Below, piece after piece: positions 35,048 through 44,853 of a DNA stretch of 64,000 nt. Within the stretch, counting starts at the first letter, position 1. The number at the start of each line of letters is the position of its first letter. A model generated the notes under the pieces. That model was not told where the DNA came from. It saw only the letters and a list, made by a program, of their open reading frames with translations, and did not search any database. Where the stretch lies: NCBI RefSeq assembly GCF_019429525.1, contig NZ_JAHXZL010000003.1, positions 372,001 through 436,000 on the forward strand, written 5' to 3'. Made by a program: the position numbers and the translations under genes. The stretch is from Sphingomonas folli (GTDB taxonomy: Bacteria; Pseudomonadota; Alphaproteobacteria; Sphingomonadales; Sphingomonadaceae).

Positions 35048-37027
35048 CTATCCTGCAGGTGCTGCAAGTAACGTTCTCTGCCAGAAGAGCATCGACGCGT
35101 TGAAATAATAGTCGCTGTTCTCCTTCTTGCGGAAGCCATGGCCCTCGTTCTGCGCGATGAGGTGCCAGGCCGTGCCGCCACGACCACGCACCGCCGCGAT
35201 CATCTGATCGGCCTCCGACTTCGGCACGCGCGGGTCGTTGCCGCCAGTCGCCACCAGGAGAGGCATGGTGATCTTGGCGACGCTGGTGAGCGGGGAGATC
35301 GCGGTGAGCTTGGCGCGCTGCCGCGGGTCGCGCTCGTCGCCATACTCGACGCGGCGCAGATCGCGGCGGTAGCTTTGTGTGTTCTCCAGGAAGGTTACGA
35401 AATTGGAGATCGCGACATAGCAGTTCGCGCCCTTGAACCGCGCCGCGTAGCGGATCGCGCTGGCGTAGCACATGTACCCGCCATATGAGACGCCTGTCAC
35501 CGCGAAGCGCGCCGGGTCCAGCGCCGGGTCACGCTCGAGCGCGTCGAGGAAGGCACCGATGTCGCGCACCGAATTCTCACGCAGGTCGGGGCCGTTGTCG
35601 AGGTTGACGAACCGCTTGCCGAAGCCTGACGAGCCGCGCACGTTGGGGTAGAACAGCGCCACGCCCAGCTCATTTAGCAGGTAATTGTCGGCGCCGAGGA
35701 AGTCGGGCCGGGTCTGGCCCTCGGGACCGCCGTGGATATCCACCACCAGCGGACGCTTGCCGGGAAAGCGACGTGCGTCGGGCCGGTAGAGGAAACCCGA
35801 CACGGTCTGGCCGTCGAAGCTCTTCACCTCGACCAGCTGCGGCGTGGCGTTGGTGGCCGGATCCAGCCCACCTGCCTCGCTGTCGGTCCAGCGCGTGACG
35901 GCCAGCGTCCGCGCGTCCACCGCGAAGGCATCGCCGGGCACGCGCGCTGCTCCGATGCTCAGCCCGATCACACCCCAGGGGGAGATCTCCAGCGCCGGGC
36001 CGATGCTGTACGGGATGACGCCCTCTGGCAGACCGGTCACCGGCCGCGCCGTCCCGCTGGCGACGTCGAGCACACGCAGCCGGCTGATCCCCGCCTCGTT
36101 GACGGCGTATGCGACGGTCCCACCGTCGGGTGACAGTGCATAGTCGCTCACGTCCCAGCGCGGCTCGCGCGACACCGCGGTGAAGCGGCCGCGCGCGTCG
36201 AGCCGGCCGAGCCGCAGGAAATCCGCGCCGCCCGCGTCGGACACGACCCAGATGGCGCCGTCGGCCCCGTAGCGTGGATGCTCGTAAGACACCTGCGCCT
36301 TCACGTCGGTGAGCGCGCGGAGGGTGCCCGAGGCGAGGTCGAGCTCGTAAAGGTCAGCCTTGTTGATCGACTGGCGGTTGAGCACCAGCGCGCGGCGCCC
36401 ATCATCTGAGAAATCGGCGATGTTCCAACCGCCTCCGCGCACCTGCGCAACGCGGCGGTCGCTGGCGCGGTCGCGCGGGTCGATCACGTAGAGGTCGCTG
36501 TCGGCGCCGTTGCGCCGGGTCGAGGAATAGCCGACCAGCGCGCCGTCGCGGCTCCAGGCGCCGAACCAGTTCCGGCTCTTGCCGTCGGTCAGCAGCTCGA
36601 GCCGGCCATCGGCGAGGCGGTAGAGCTGATAGAACTCACCGCCGCCGACATCCTTCTGCACCACCAGCGCGTCGGCACGGCCCGGCGCCAGCGTGGCGGC
36701 GAGGATGGGCTCGTCCTCGAAGCTGAGCTGGTGCCGCGAGGCGAGCGGGGCGGCGACCCGATGCACCTGATCCGTGCTGCCGAAGCGGGTGCGGATCAGC
36801 ATCGAGCGGTCGGCGTCGTTCCAGCCAAGGAACTGAGCGCGCCGCGACTGGAGATAGGGGCGGGTCGCCTCGGCCAGGGCGACCGGGATGGCAGGCACGC
36901 CGTCCGCGACGATTGCCGCCGGCTTCGCGACGACGGCGGAAGCCGGGGCGGGATCACCCGCCTGAGCGACAGCGCTGAGCGGGATGAGGAGCGAGGTGGC
37001 GAGCAGGAACGGGCACAGCGGCCGCAT
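35048..37027 (-). CDS. S9-family prolyl oligopeptidase / dipeptidyl peptidase, exported
   Basis: 659 residues with a signal peptide (MRPLCPFLLATSLL to VAQA). A seven-bladed beta-propeller region (about 60-390) precedes the hydrolase domain with VDIHGGPEGQTRP, the nucleophile in GVSYGG, Asp in GGNDPRV and His in NEGHGF. This is the S9C/acylaminoacyl-peptidase-like arrangement seen in sphingomonad peptide-use loci. It lies 53 bp downstream of a TonB-dependent receptor, so both probably handle one class of peptide. Confidence 0.9.
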   Translation of the reverse strand: MRPLCPFLLATSLLIPLSAVAQAGDPAPASAVVAKPAAIVADGVPAIPVALAEATRPYLQSRRAQFLGWNDADRSMLIRTRFGSTDQVHRVAAPLASRHQLSFEDEPILAATLAPGRADALVVQKDVGGGEFYQLYRLADGRLELLTDGKSRNWFGAWSRDGALVGYSSTRRNGADSDLYVIDPRDRASDRRVAQVRGGGWNIADFSDDGRRALVLNRQSINKADLYELDLASGTLRALTDVKAQVSYEHPRYGADGAIWVVSDAGGADFLRLGRLDARGRFTAVSREPRWDVSDYALSPDGGTVAYAVNEAGISRLRVLDVASGTARPVTGLPEGVIPYSIGPALEISPWGVIGLSIGAARVPGDAFAVDARTLAVTRWTDSEAGGLDPATNATPQLVEVKSFDGQTVSGFLYRPDARRFPGKRPLVVDIHGGPEGQTRPDFLGADNYLLNELGVALFYPNVRGSSGFGKRFVNLDNGPDLRENSVRDIGAFLDALERDPALDPARFAVTGVSYGGYMCYASAIRYAARFKGANCYVAISNFVTFLENTQSYRRDLRRVEYGDERDPRQRAKLTAISPLTSVAKITMPLLVATGGNDPRVPKSEADQMIAAVRGRGGTAWHLIAQNEGHGFRKKENSDYYFNASMLFWQRTLLAAPAG

Positions 37028-37080
37028 GGCAGGTCTCCGGGAAGAGGACCGTCGCCGCCGATGACGGCGACGGTGAGGGA

Positions 37081-39879
37081 TCAGAAGCGGACGCGGGCGC
37101 CGACCGTGACGTACCGGCCGATGACATCGTAGTAAGGCGAGTAGAGCGACCCCACCGGCGGCGCCTTGTCGAACAGGTTGCTGGCATTGGCATAGACCTC
37201 GAGCGACGGCCCGCTCGTCACCGGCACGCGCGCGGCGAGCTGCAGATCGACGTAGGTGTAGGCGCCGATATGTCCGTTGGTGATGTCCTGCGTCAGATTA
37301 TACTCGCCCGGCGAGACGTAGCGCGCCCGCAGCTCGGCGGAGTAGGTCTTGTCATCATAGCCGACCGCGCCGTTGACCCGCCATTTCGGCACACCCAACC
37401 CGAAGGAGTAACCCTGCGAGCGGACGTACTCGATCTGGCTGACACCGTCATCGGTGCTGAGCCCGTCGACCCAGGTACCGAGCAGGCGGAAACGCAGCCG
37501 CCCACCGCTGTCCACCCCGAGCCGGCTGAGCGGCAGCAGGTACGACAGCTCGGCGTCGATGCCGTTGGTCTGATATTTGGACAAGTTCACGAAAGTGGAG
37601 CGGGTGCGGACCAAGGTACCCGCAGCGTCGCGGTCGATCCGCGAGCACAGGTCGAGGTTGCCCGCGAAGCAGCGGGTCACCAGATCCTGCGGCGCGATCG
37701 TCGTGATCACGTCGTCGATCCGAATGTCATAATAGTCGACCGTCAGGTTCAGCCCTGTGACCGAAGCGGGCGACCAGGTCACGCCGCCGGTGAAGGTGTT
37801 CGCTACCTCCGGACGGAGCGCGACGTTCCCCCCGCCGATATTCTGGACGTAGACACTCTGCCCGGTCTGGGGATCGGTCAGGTTGTTGTAGCCGATCGTC
37901 GACTGAGTGAAGAGCTCGGACAGGCTGGCCGAGCGGATGTCGCGCGAGTAGGTTGCACGGCCGCGTAGCCCAGGAAAGAACTCGTTGGTGGCTCCCAGCT
38001 TATACGACCAGATCGAACCGGTGGTGCTGTAGTCGCTGACGCGAACGGCGCCATTGAGCTCGAGCCGGCGCAACAGCGGCGTGTCGTGGATCAGCGGCAC
38101 CAGCAGCTCGCCGAACGCCTCCTTCACCGTGAAAGCACCCGCCAAGGGCGAGAAGCTGAACGAGGTGAAGGCGCGAGCCAGATCGAGCGCGCCGACGCGC
38201 GTGTCGATCTGCTCCTTGCGCGCCTCGAACCCTGCGGCAAACGAGACGTCGCCCGCGGGCAGCGCGAACGGCTCGCCGCGCAGCGAGAAGCCGGTAACAT
38301 CGAGCTTGGTGGTCGAGCGCGACATCGGCGTGCCGGTGACATAGGCCGCGGCGGCGGCCGACGGAGCTCCCTCGCCGAACAGGTTGATCGGCACGCAGGC
38401 GGTGGTCGGGTCGGTGAGCGCGACGCGGCAGATCGGTTGGCCTGTTGTCGGGCTGACGATCGAGTCGACGGCCTGGGCGTAGTTCTGCGTCAGGATGAAG
38501 CCGGGCGTGTCGATGTTGTTCTGGAACGCGCCGTGCGTATAATAAGCGCTCCAGCGCAGCTTGGTGCCGATCGTGCCATCCAGAGCCAGTGTCGCCTGCG
38601 TGGTCTCCCGCTCGAAGTCGATCGTCGAGTAAGCGAAGTCGTTGTTGAAGCGGCCAAGGAAGAAACTGGTCTGCCCCGCCGCGGTCATCCGCTCACGCAC
38701 CGCGGTCGGAAGAAAGGCATTGTCGATGCCGATCCGCAGCCCGCTGGTGGCGCTGCTGCGATTGTGGTCACCAAACCAGATATAGTCGTTGTACATGCGT
38801 GAGTGGCGCACCTCCGCGGTGGCCTTCACCGCGTCCGAGAGCTCGTAGCTGACACGCGCCAGCCCGTTGTAGCGGCGCTGCGGTGTCACCAGCGGGCTGA
38901 GATCGTCGTTGGAGGGCCCCTCACCGCCGATCGAGTTGGTACCCCGCACAGTGCCGCCGTCGAAGCGGCGCAACGTGCCATCGGGGTTGAACGCGTTCCC
39001 GGCGAGTACGCCCGACATGATCAGGCCGCCATAGGCTGCGTTGGAGAAGCCGACGTCAGGTGCAAGCACGAAGCGTCCGGCGCCGTCGGCCACGGTCGCC
39101 CAGCGCCCGATCCGCGGCCGGCTGACCTTGGGTACGACGCCGTCGTTGTCGAGATACTCACCTCCGACCAGCACATGGCCGCGGCCACCGGCGAACTCGG
39201 CGCCGAACGCGCCCTCGAAGCGGCGCTCGGCGGCGTCGCCGAACGAGGAGATGCCCGCCTGCGCGCCGAGCCGAAGGCCGTTGAAGCGATCGTCGATGCT
39301 GACATTGACCACGCCTGCGACAGCGCCCGAGCCCCAGGCCGCCGAGGCGCCGCCGGTGACCACATCGACGCTCTTGATCAGCACTGTGGGGATCGTGTTG
39401 AGGTCGTTGTCACTGGCGAACCGGCGGCCATCGAGCAGCACCAGGGTACGGCTGGTGCCGAGGCCACGCAGATCGACCGGAGCGGTACCCGCGCCGGTGT
39501 TGGTGCCCGTGGTCTGCGCCGAGGTGGTGGCGCGGAACTGAGGCAGGTCGTTGAGCGCGGCAGCGACGTTGGGTCGGCCGCCTATGCTGAGGTCGTTGGC
39601 GGTGACCCGCAGCGTCGGCGTGGGCGCGTCATAGCCGGCGCGATCGATGCGCGAGCCGGTGACGACGACGTCCTGCCCGGCAGCGTCGCGTTGGTCGAGC
39701 GCACTCGCCTGGTCGGGCGTGGCGGTGGTCGAGGTGGCGGCCGGGTCGATCCCGGCATCGGCAGCGGCTGCCGTCGGTGTGGTCGCCTGCGCGAGCGCCG
39801 GCGCCGCGAACGTCGCGGTCAGCGCGAGCGCGCTGCCGCCCGCCGCAAGCGAGCGGCGGAACAAACTATCATGCAACAT
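37081..39879 (-). CDS. TonB-dependent outer-membrane receptor (long plug type)
   Basis: 932 residues from ATG 39879, which has AAGGGG 7 nt upstream; the frame extends two codons further to a TTG. Signal peptide ends near ALAQA. The plug has DVVVTGSRI, VDLRGLGTSRTLVLLDGRR and VDVVTGGASAAWGSGAVAGVVN, typical of the long receptors paired with peptidases. The barrel ends with terminal Phe (ARVRF). Co-transcribed with the S9 peptidase and downstream of a LysR gene. Peptide import is inferred. Confidence 0.92.
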   Translation of the reverse strand: MLHDSLFRRSLAAGGSALALTATFAAPALAQATTPTAAAADAGIDPAATSTTATPDQASALDQRDAAGQDVVVTGSRIDRAGYDAPTPTLRVTANDLSIGGRPNVAAALNDLPQFRATTSAQTTGTNTGAGTAPVDLRGLGTSRTLVLLDGRRFASDNDLNTIPTVLIKSVDVVTGGASAAWGSGAVAGVVNVSIDDRFNGLRLGAQAGISSFGDAAERRFEGAFGAEFAGGRGHVLVGGEYLDNDGVVPKVSRPRIGRWATVADGAGRFVLAPDVGFSNAAYGGLIMSGVLAGNAFNPDGTLRRFDGGTVRGTNSIGGEGPSNDDLSPLVTPQRRYNGLARVSYELSDAVKATAEVRHSRMYNDYIWFGDHNRSSATSGLRIGIDNAFLPTAVRERMTAAGQTSFFLGRFNNDFAYSTIDFERETTQATLALDGTIGTKLRWSAYYTHGAFQNNIDTPGFILTQNYAQAVDSIVSPTTGQPICRVALTDPTTACVPINLFGEGAPSAAAAAYVTGTPMSRSTTKLDVTGFSLRGEPFALPAGDVSFAAGFEARKEQIDTRVGALDLARAFTSFSFSPLAGAFTVKEAFGELLVPLIHDTPLLRRLELNGAVRVSDYSTTGSIWSYKLGATNEFFPGLRGRATYSRDIRSASLSELFTQSTIGYNNLTDPQTGQSVYVQNIGGGNVALRPEVANTFTGGVTWSPASVTGLNLTVDYYDIRIDDVITTIAPQDLVTRCFAGNLDLCSRIDRDAAGTLVRTRSTFVNLSKYQTNGIDAELSYLLPLSRLGVDSGGRLRFRLLGTWVDGLSTDDGVSQIEYVRSQGYSFGLGVPKWRVNGAVGYDDKTYSAELRARYVSPGEYNLTQDITNGHIGAYTYVDLQLAARVPVTSGPSLEVYANASNLFDKAPPVGSLYSPYYDVIGRYVTVGARVRF

Positions 39880-40090
39880 CAACAAACCCCTTCGAGTAGC
39901 CGCTTGCGCGGCGCGTCGTCGTTCTCCCTGCGGAAAGCCCTATGGCGGGCGTTGCGGCCTTTGGCGGCGCGCGGCCGGGCATGGTGAACGCGCGCCCGAA
40001 CGCATCGCAAGATGCTCGGGCGAGCGTTTGTGGCACCGCTCCCGATCTGTGTGACACGTTCTTGCGTCGAGAGCCCGAAAAGGGAAAGAC

Positions 40091-40100
40091 TATTGTCCGA
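40091..40100. promoter_or_regulatory. TATTGTCCGA element upstream of the LysR/receptor block
   Basis: An identical 11-mer (CTATTGTCCGA including the preceding base) recurs at 41303-41313. The two copies flank the LysR gene and lie in the upstream regions of the two adjacent receptor genes. Candidate LysR binding element; only two copies, so weak. Confidence 0.3.
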
Positions 40101-40131
40101 TGTTATCCTGACGGCTCATCATAGCCGCGGG

Positions 40132-41028
40132 TTATGGGTTTGTTGCCGGCGCTAGGCTTGCGACCAGATGCTCTAGGAAGGCCGCTGCTAACGCACCGGG
40201 CGGGCGGCTCTCCGGATATAACGCGTAGACGTCAAAAGCGATCGGGGGGTCGAGCGGACGGCTCTCGAGCCCCTGCGCCACCGCGGTGCTCGCCGTGTAG
40301 CTGTCAACGACAGTCACGCCGACACCAGCCTCGACGAGCGCCGCCGCGACAAAGAAGGTGCGAGCTGCGGCGACTTCGTCGAGTTGCAGGTCCTGCTGCT
40401 CGAGCGCGGCGAGCAACATCTGTCCCTGCGGTCCGCTGTCGACCGTCGAGACGAAGGGCAGCCCGGCGAGACGATCAAGCGCTACGCGCGCGGGTGGGTC
40501 GCGCAACTCCCCGGCGCGGTAGAGGAGCACCATCTCGCCGCGACCGACGTGCACGCTCTGCAACGCCGCGCCACGGGGACGATGATAGCTGATGACGATG
40601 TCGCTCTCGCCCTCGAGCAGGTTCCGCGCGATATCGTCGGTGTGGATCGTGTGTAGCTCGAAGCGCACCTCGCGATGGCGCTCAAGGAAGCGCGCTACTG
40701 CACGCGGAATTGCGCCCAGCCCAAGAGATGGGAGCGTCGAGAGCCGCAGCGTCGTGCCGCGGCCGCGCCGCAGGTTGCGCGCGCGCTGCTGCATGAGATG
40801 GACGCCACTCTGGATCGCAGCGGCATCGTCAAATAAAGCGTGTGCGTCGGCGGTAGGCACCATCTTGCCCTTGATCCGCTCAAACAGTGGGAAGCCGAGT
40901 ACCTGCTCGGCATGTTGCAGCACCTTGGTGACCGACGGCTGCGACACGTGGAGCGCGCGCGCCGCTGCGCTCACCGAGCCGGCCGAGTAGACCGCGTGGA
41001 ACACCTCGATATGGCGCAGGCGCATCAT
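40132..41028 (-). CDS. LysR-family transcriptional regulator
   Basis: 298 residues. HTH at about 4-60 with VSAAARALHVSQPSVTKVLQ, and an effector domain starting near LRLSTLPSLG. It sits between two receptor genes: co-directional with and upstream of the 39879 receptor and S9 peptidase, and divergent from the 41480 receptor. Either or both could be targets, helped by the shared 11-mer and the dyad in the divergent region. Confidence 0.92.
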   Translation of the reverse strand: MMRLRHIEVFHAVYSAGSVSAAARALHVSQPSVTKVLQHAEQVLGFPLFERIKGKMVPTADAHALFDDAAAIQSGVHLMQQRARNLRRGRGTTLRLSTLPSLGLGAIPRAVARFLERHREVRFELHTIHTDDIARNLLEGESDIVISYHRPRGAALQSVHVGRGEMVLLYRAGELRDPPARVALDRLAGLPFVSTVDSGPQGQMLLAALEQQDLQLDEVAAARTFFVAAALVEAGVGVTVVDSYTASTAVAQGLESRPLDPPIAFDVYALYPESRPPGALAAAFLEHLVASLAPATNP

Positions 41029-41479
41029 GCCATCATCACCTTGGCTTGGTGTTGCAGGCCTTGATCGATGTCAACGCTAGGTGCCGGCAGCTCTGAGAAC
41101 GTGGCGGCCTCGGAATGGCGCCGAAGGAACTGATGTGCTCGCACGCGATGATATGACATGAGACATTAGGGGACGCAGAATTAATCTGCTCTAAGCCCCT
41201 AGTCATTCCTCAATTTCGGTTGATCGTTCATCGGGCGATCGTGAGAGTTATGCGACATATCTGCAACATGCATCAGGATTAAACGCGGTTTGGTTCATTT
41301 GCCTATTGTCCGACGAGCGCGCCGAAGTCCACTCTCGGCATCAGCGGCACGCCTCAACGATGCCGCAGACATCTGCAGGGCTGATCATCACGCGTCCTGG
41401 CGCGCCGGGCTGAAACCGGCGGCGAAGGGCGGGAACGTCTGGAAGGGAGCCTGAGAGCCACTCGTCAAAGGGGCCTCAG
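41029..41479. promoter_or_regulatory. 451-bp divergent control region between LysR and receptor
   Basis: Noticeably AT-richer than the genes, with no credible coding frame. It contains nested inverted repeats at 41167-41201 and the 11-mer at 41303-41313. Expected to hold the promoters of both the LysR gene and the receptor at 41480. Confidence 0.55.
41167..41201. promoter_or_regulatory. nested inverted repeat in the divergent region
   Basis: Outer arms TAGGGG (41167-41172) and CCCCTA (41196-41201) enclose inner arms GCAGA (41175-41179) and TCTGC (41185-41189) around ATTAA. All arm pairs are perfect. It may be a regulator-binding dyad or an RNA hairpin. Confidence 0.4.
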
Positions 41480-44167
41480 ATGATCAGACACATGACCTCG
41501 ACTGTCGCACTCGCGTTCGCCCTCGTCGCAGCGCAGGCGGCGCACGGAGAAGGAACCACGACGAGCGACGCGGCGCCGGCTGCGCCGCAGGCGGACGTGC
41601 CGCAGGATACGTCGGCGTCGGCGGGCACGGCCGCGACGGTACAGCCCGAGACCGACATCGTCGTGCTCGGCACCCGGCGCACCGACCGCACGCTGACCAA
41701 CTCGCCCTCGCCGGTGGACGTGATCAGCGCGGCGGAACTGACCACCCAGCCGGCCACCAACATGGTCGATCAGCTCAAGAACATCGTGCCCTCCTTCTAC
41801 GCGGGCCAGAACACGATATCCGACGCCTCCACCTTCGTGCGCTCGCCGTCGCTGCGCGGCCTCGCCGGCGACCAGGTGCTCGTCATGCTGAACGGCAAGC
41901 GCTACAATCGCTCGGCGCTGGTGCAGGTCTACGGCGGCAGCGACACCGGCCTCGGCCGCGGCGCGCAGGGGCCGGACATCTCCGCCATCCCCTCGCTCGC
42001 GATCGGCAGCCTGCAGGTGCTGCGCGAGGGAGCGACCGCGCAATATGGTTCGGACGCGATCGCCGGTGTGCTCAACTATGGCCTGCGCGAGAACCAGGGC
42101 ATCGAGCTCGTCGGGCGCGCCGGCCAGTTCTACGCAGGGGACGGCGAGAGCTACCAGATCGCCGGCAACGCGGGAGTCAAGGGCGACTGGGGCTTCATCA
42201 ACGTCACCGGCGAGTACACCGACGACGGCCAGACCAGCCGGGGCCGTACCCGTCCGTCCGCGGCCAATTTCGCGCAGAACTTCCCCGATCTCGCCTCGCA
42301 GCTGCCGAACTACCCGCTGCCCGCGCAGATCTGGGGCAGCTCGCCGATCCACGGCTTCAAGGCGGTATACAACTCGGCGATCAACGTGACCGAGACCAGC
42401 AAGCTCTACGTCTTCGCCAACTATGCCGAGAGCAAGGGCAACCAGAGCTTCAACTACCGCGCCTCGGTGTCGAGCACCGCCACCGACACAACCGGCGTCG
42501 TTCGCAACCAGGGGGCGAACGGCGCCTTCAACAACATCTTCTTCCTGACCCCCTGTCCGGCGGGCAGCGCCACCTGCCCCGCCGGCGGCTTCGTGCGCGA
42601 CGGCAACACCTTCCGCTTCGCCGACCTGTACCCGGCCGGCTTCACCCCGCGCTTCGTCGGCGAGACGCAGCAGGTCTACGGCGTGCTCGGTTACAAGGGC
42701 ACCGCCGGCGCCTTCAGCTACGACGTGTCAGGCACGCTCGCGCGCAACAAGCTGTCGCTCTCGATGTACAGCTCGGCCAACTTCTCGTTCGGCCCCGACA
42801 CGCAGACCAGCTTCGATTTCGGCGAACTCATCCAGAAGGAGACCAACTTCAACGCCGACTTCACCTACGCGGCCGATCTCGGCCTGGCCGCGCCGCTGAC
42901 GATCTCCGCCGGCGCCGAATATCGCGAGGAGACCTACGCGCAGACCGCGGGCGACCCGCAATCCTATGCCGCAGGTCCCTACGCGGTCGCGCAGCAGCTC
43001 TACGCGCAGACGGCGCCGGGCGTGTACACCTTCTCGGGCACCACCGCGGCACAGGGTGTCGGCGCCAGCGGCTATGCCGGGACCAGCCCGGAGACGGCAG
43101 GGCGCTTCAACCAGAAGGCGTATGGCGCCTATGTCGGGCTCGAGACCGACCTGACCGAGGCGCTGACGGTGGGCGCCGCAGGGCGCTACGAGCATTACAA
43201 CACCTTCGGCGACGCCTGGGTCGGCAAGGTCAACGCGCTCTACAAGTTCGCCGAGGCCTTCTCGATCCGCGGCAGCGTCGGCACCGGCTTCCACGCACCC
43301 TCCCCGGGCCAGTCGAACGTCTCGATCGTGACGACCTCGTTCAACAACGGCGTCGCCTTCCAGAGCGGCACCTATCCGACCAACACCGCGGTGGCGCAAT
43401 ATTACGGCGCCACGCCGCTCACGCCGGAGAAGTCGACGAACTACGGCCTGGGGTTCATCCTGGAGCCGGTCAGCGGCATGACGATCACGGTCGACGGCTA
43501 TCAGATCAACCTGCGCAACCGCATCGGGCTGACCTCGCCCTTCATCGTCTCCGCGGCCGACCTCGCGGCGCAGCCCGCCCTGCTGCCGGTCGGCGTCGAC
43601 GGCCAGGTGCAGTATTTCACCAACGGCTTCCGCACGCGAACGCGCGGCATCGACGTGGTGGGCACCTGGCGAACGCAGCTCAGCGAGGCGCTGCTCAATT
43701 TCTCCATCGCGTACAACTACAACGAGACCAAGGTCACCGACTATGACGAGCGGGTGGTGAGCACCGCGCAGCTGATCGACGCGGAGAACCTCGCGCCCAG
43801 GCACCGGATCGTGTTCAACGGCAACTGGTCGCTGGGCAACCTCAGCTTCAACGTGCGCGAGAACTATTACAGCTCCTTTACCAGCGCGCAGGACTATGGG
43901 CAGACGAACGGCGTCGCCAACCAGGTGTTCGGGGGCAAGTTCACCACCGACCTCGAGCTGAGCTACACCTTCGCCGAGCACATCACGCTCTCGGTCGGCG
44001 CGCAGAACTTCACCGACGAGCACCCCGACCGGCTCGCGCCGACCTCGACGGTGCAGATCTACCCGCTCACCGGCGGGACCTCGGACGGGCAGGTGTACCC
44101 GCGCAACGGCGGGCCGTTCGGCTTCAACGGCGGCTTCTACTACACGCGCCTGCGGGTGAAATACTGA
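41480..44167 (+). CDS. TonB-dependent outer-membrane receptor
   Basis: 895 residues; AAGGGG lies 6 nt before the ATG. Signal peptide to AAHGE, plug with DIVVLGTRRTDRTL, RSPSLRGLAGDQVLVMLNGKR and LREGATAQYGSDAIAGVLNY, and a barrel ending in terminal Tyr (RLRVKY). This plug type (with the YGSDAIAGV block) is common for receptors of carbohydrates, peptides or xenobiotics. No co-directional partner except a GNAT gene 54 bp beyond its stop. Confidence 0.92.
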   Translation: MIRHMTSTVALAFALVAAQAAHGEGTTTSDAAPAAPQADVPQDTSASAGTAATVQPETDIVVLGTRRTDRTLTNSPSPVDVISAAELTTQPATNMVDQLKNIVPSFYAGQNTISDASTFVRSPSLRGLAGDQVLVMLNGKRYNRSALVQVYGGSDTGLGRGAQGPDISAIPSLAIGSLQVLREGATAQYGSDAIAGVLNYGLRENQGIELVGRAGQFYAGDGESYQIAGNAGVKGDWGFINVTGEYTDDGQTSRGRTRPSAANFAQNFPDLASQLPNYPLPAQIWGSSPIHGFKAVYNSAINVTETSKLYVFANYAESKGNQSFNYRASVSSTATDTTGVVRNQGANGAFNNIFFLTPCPAGSATCPAGGFVRDGNTFRFADLYPAGFTPRFVGETQQVYGVLGYKGTAGAFSYDVSGTLARNKLSLSMYSSANFSFGPDTQTSFDFGELIQKETNFNADFTYAADLGLAAPLTISAGAEYREETYAQTAGDPQSYAAGPYAVAQQLYAQTAPGVYTFSGTTAAQGVGASGYAGTSPETAGRFNQKAYGAYVGLETDLTEALTVGAAGRYEHYNTFGDAWVGKVNALYKFAEAFSIRGSVGTGFHAPSPGQSNVSIVTTSFNNGVAFQSGTYPTNTAVAQYYGATPLTPEKSTNYGLGFILEPVSGMTITVDGYQINLRNRIGLTSPFIVSAADLAAQPALLPVGVDGQVQYFTNGFRTRTRGIDVVGTWRTQLSEALLNFSIAYNYNETKVTDYDERVVSTAQLIDAENLAPRHRIVFNGNWSLGNLSFNVRENYYSSFTSAQDYGQTNGVANQVFGGKFTTDLELSYTFAEHITLSVGAQNFTDEHPDRLAPTSTVQIYPLTGGTSDGQVYPRNGGPFGFNGGFYYTRLRVKY

Positions 44168-44175
44168 CGGACCGC

Positions 44176-44200
44176 GGCGGGGCGGCTTGCCCGCCCCGCC
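44176..44200 (+). terminator. GC-rich hairpin after the receptor gene
   Basis: Perfect 10-bp arms GGCGGGGCGG and CCGCCCCGCC with a 5-nt loop, starting 9 nt after the stop codon. No T-run follows, so it may attenuate or stabilise rather than fully terminate before the GNAT gene. Confidence 0.5.
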
Positions 44201-44221
44201 CCGACCGGTCAGGATCGCACG

Positions 44222-44767
44222 ATGGAACTCACGCACCGCGTCGCCACGCTCGACGACCTCGACGCCATCCGCGTCGTCGTGCGTCGGGCGATCGAGCAGC
44301 TGCAATCGGACTTCCTCACGCCCGAGCAGGTCGCGGCCAGCCACCGGGTAATGGGGGTGGACACGCAGCTGCTGCGCGACGGGACCTACATCCTCGTTCT
44401 CGCGGGTGATCGGATCGCCGGTTGCGGCGGGTGGAGCTACCGCAGGACGCTGTTCGGCGGCGACACCAGCGTGGTCGCGCGCGAGCCGGAGACGCTGGAT
44501 CCGGCAGGCGACGCGGCTCGCATCCGCGCGATGTACACCGATCCCTCTTTCACGCGCCGCGGCATCGGCCGACGCGTGCTGGAGCTGTGCGAGCAGGCGG
44601 CCTGGTCGCACGGTTTTCGGCGAGCAGAGATGATGGCGACGATGGCCGGTGAGCCGCTCTATCGTTCGTGCGGCTATGTCCGGCTGGACAAGCCCCTCAC
44701 TGCTACGACCGGCGACACCGCCGTGCCTCTCGTGCGAATGGGTAAGCTACTTACCTGTAGTGGCTAG
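44222..44767 (+). CDS. GNAT-family N-acetyltransferase
   Basis: 181 residues. The acetyl-CoA loop is in TRRGIGRRVLELCE, preceded by AMYTDPSF, and the C-terminal YRSCGYVRL is typical. The substrate is unknown. It follows the receptor by 54 bp with a strong hairpin between them. Confidence 0.85.
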   Translation: MELTHRVATLDDLDAIRVVVRRAIEQLQSDFLTPEQVAASHRVMGVDTQLLRDGTYILVLAGDRIAGCGGWSYRRTLFGGDTSVVAREPETLDPAGDAARIRAMYTDPSFTRRGIGRRVLELCEQAAWSHGFRRAEMMATMAGEPLYRSCGYVRLDKPLTATTGDTAVPLVRMGKLLTCSG

Positions 44768-44853
44768 CGATGACAGTCTTCCACCCGTCGGAGACGATGA
44801 ACTCGCCCGAAGGCAAAGCTGCCCGCTTCTCGGCGCGGGGGAGCCGGCTCGGC

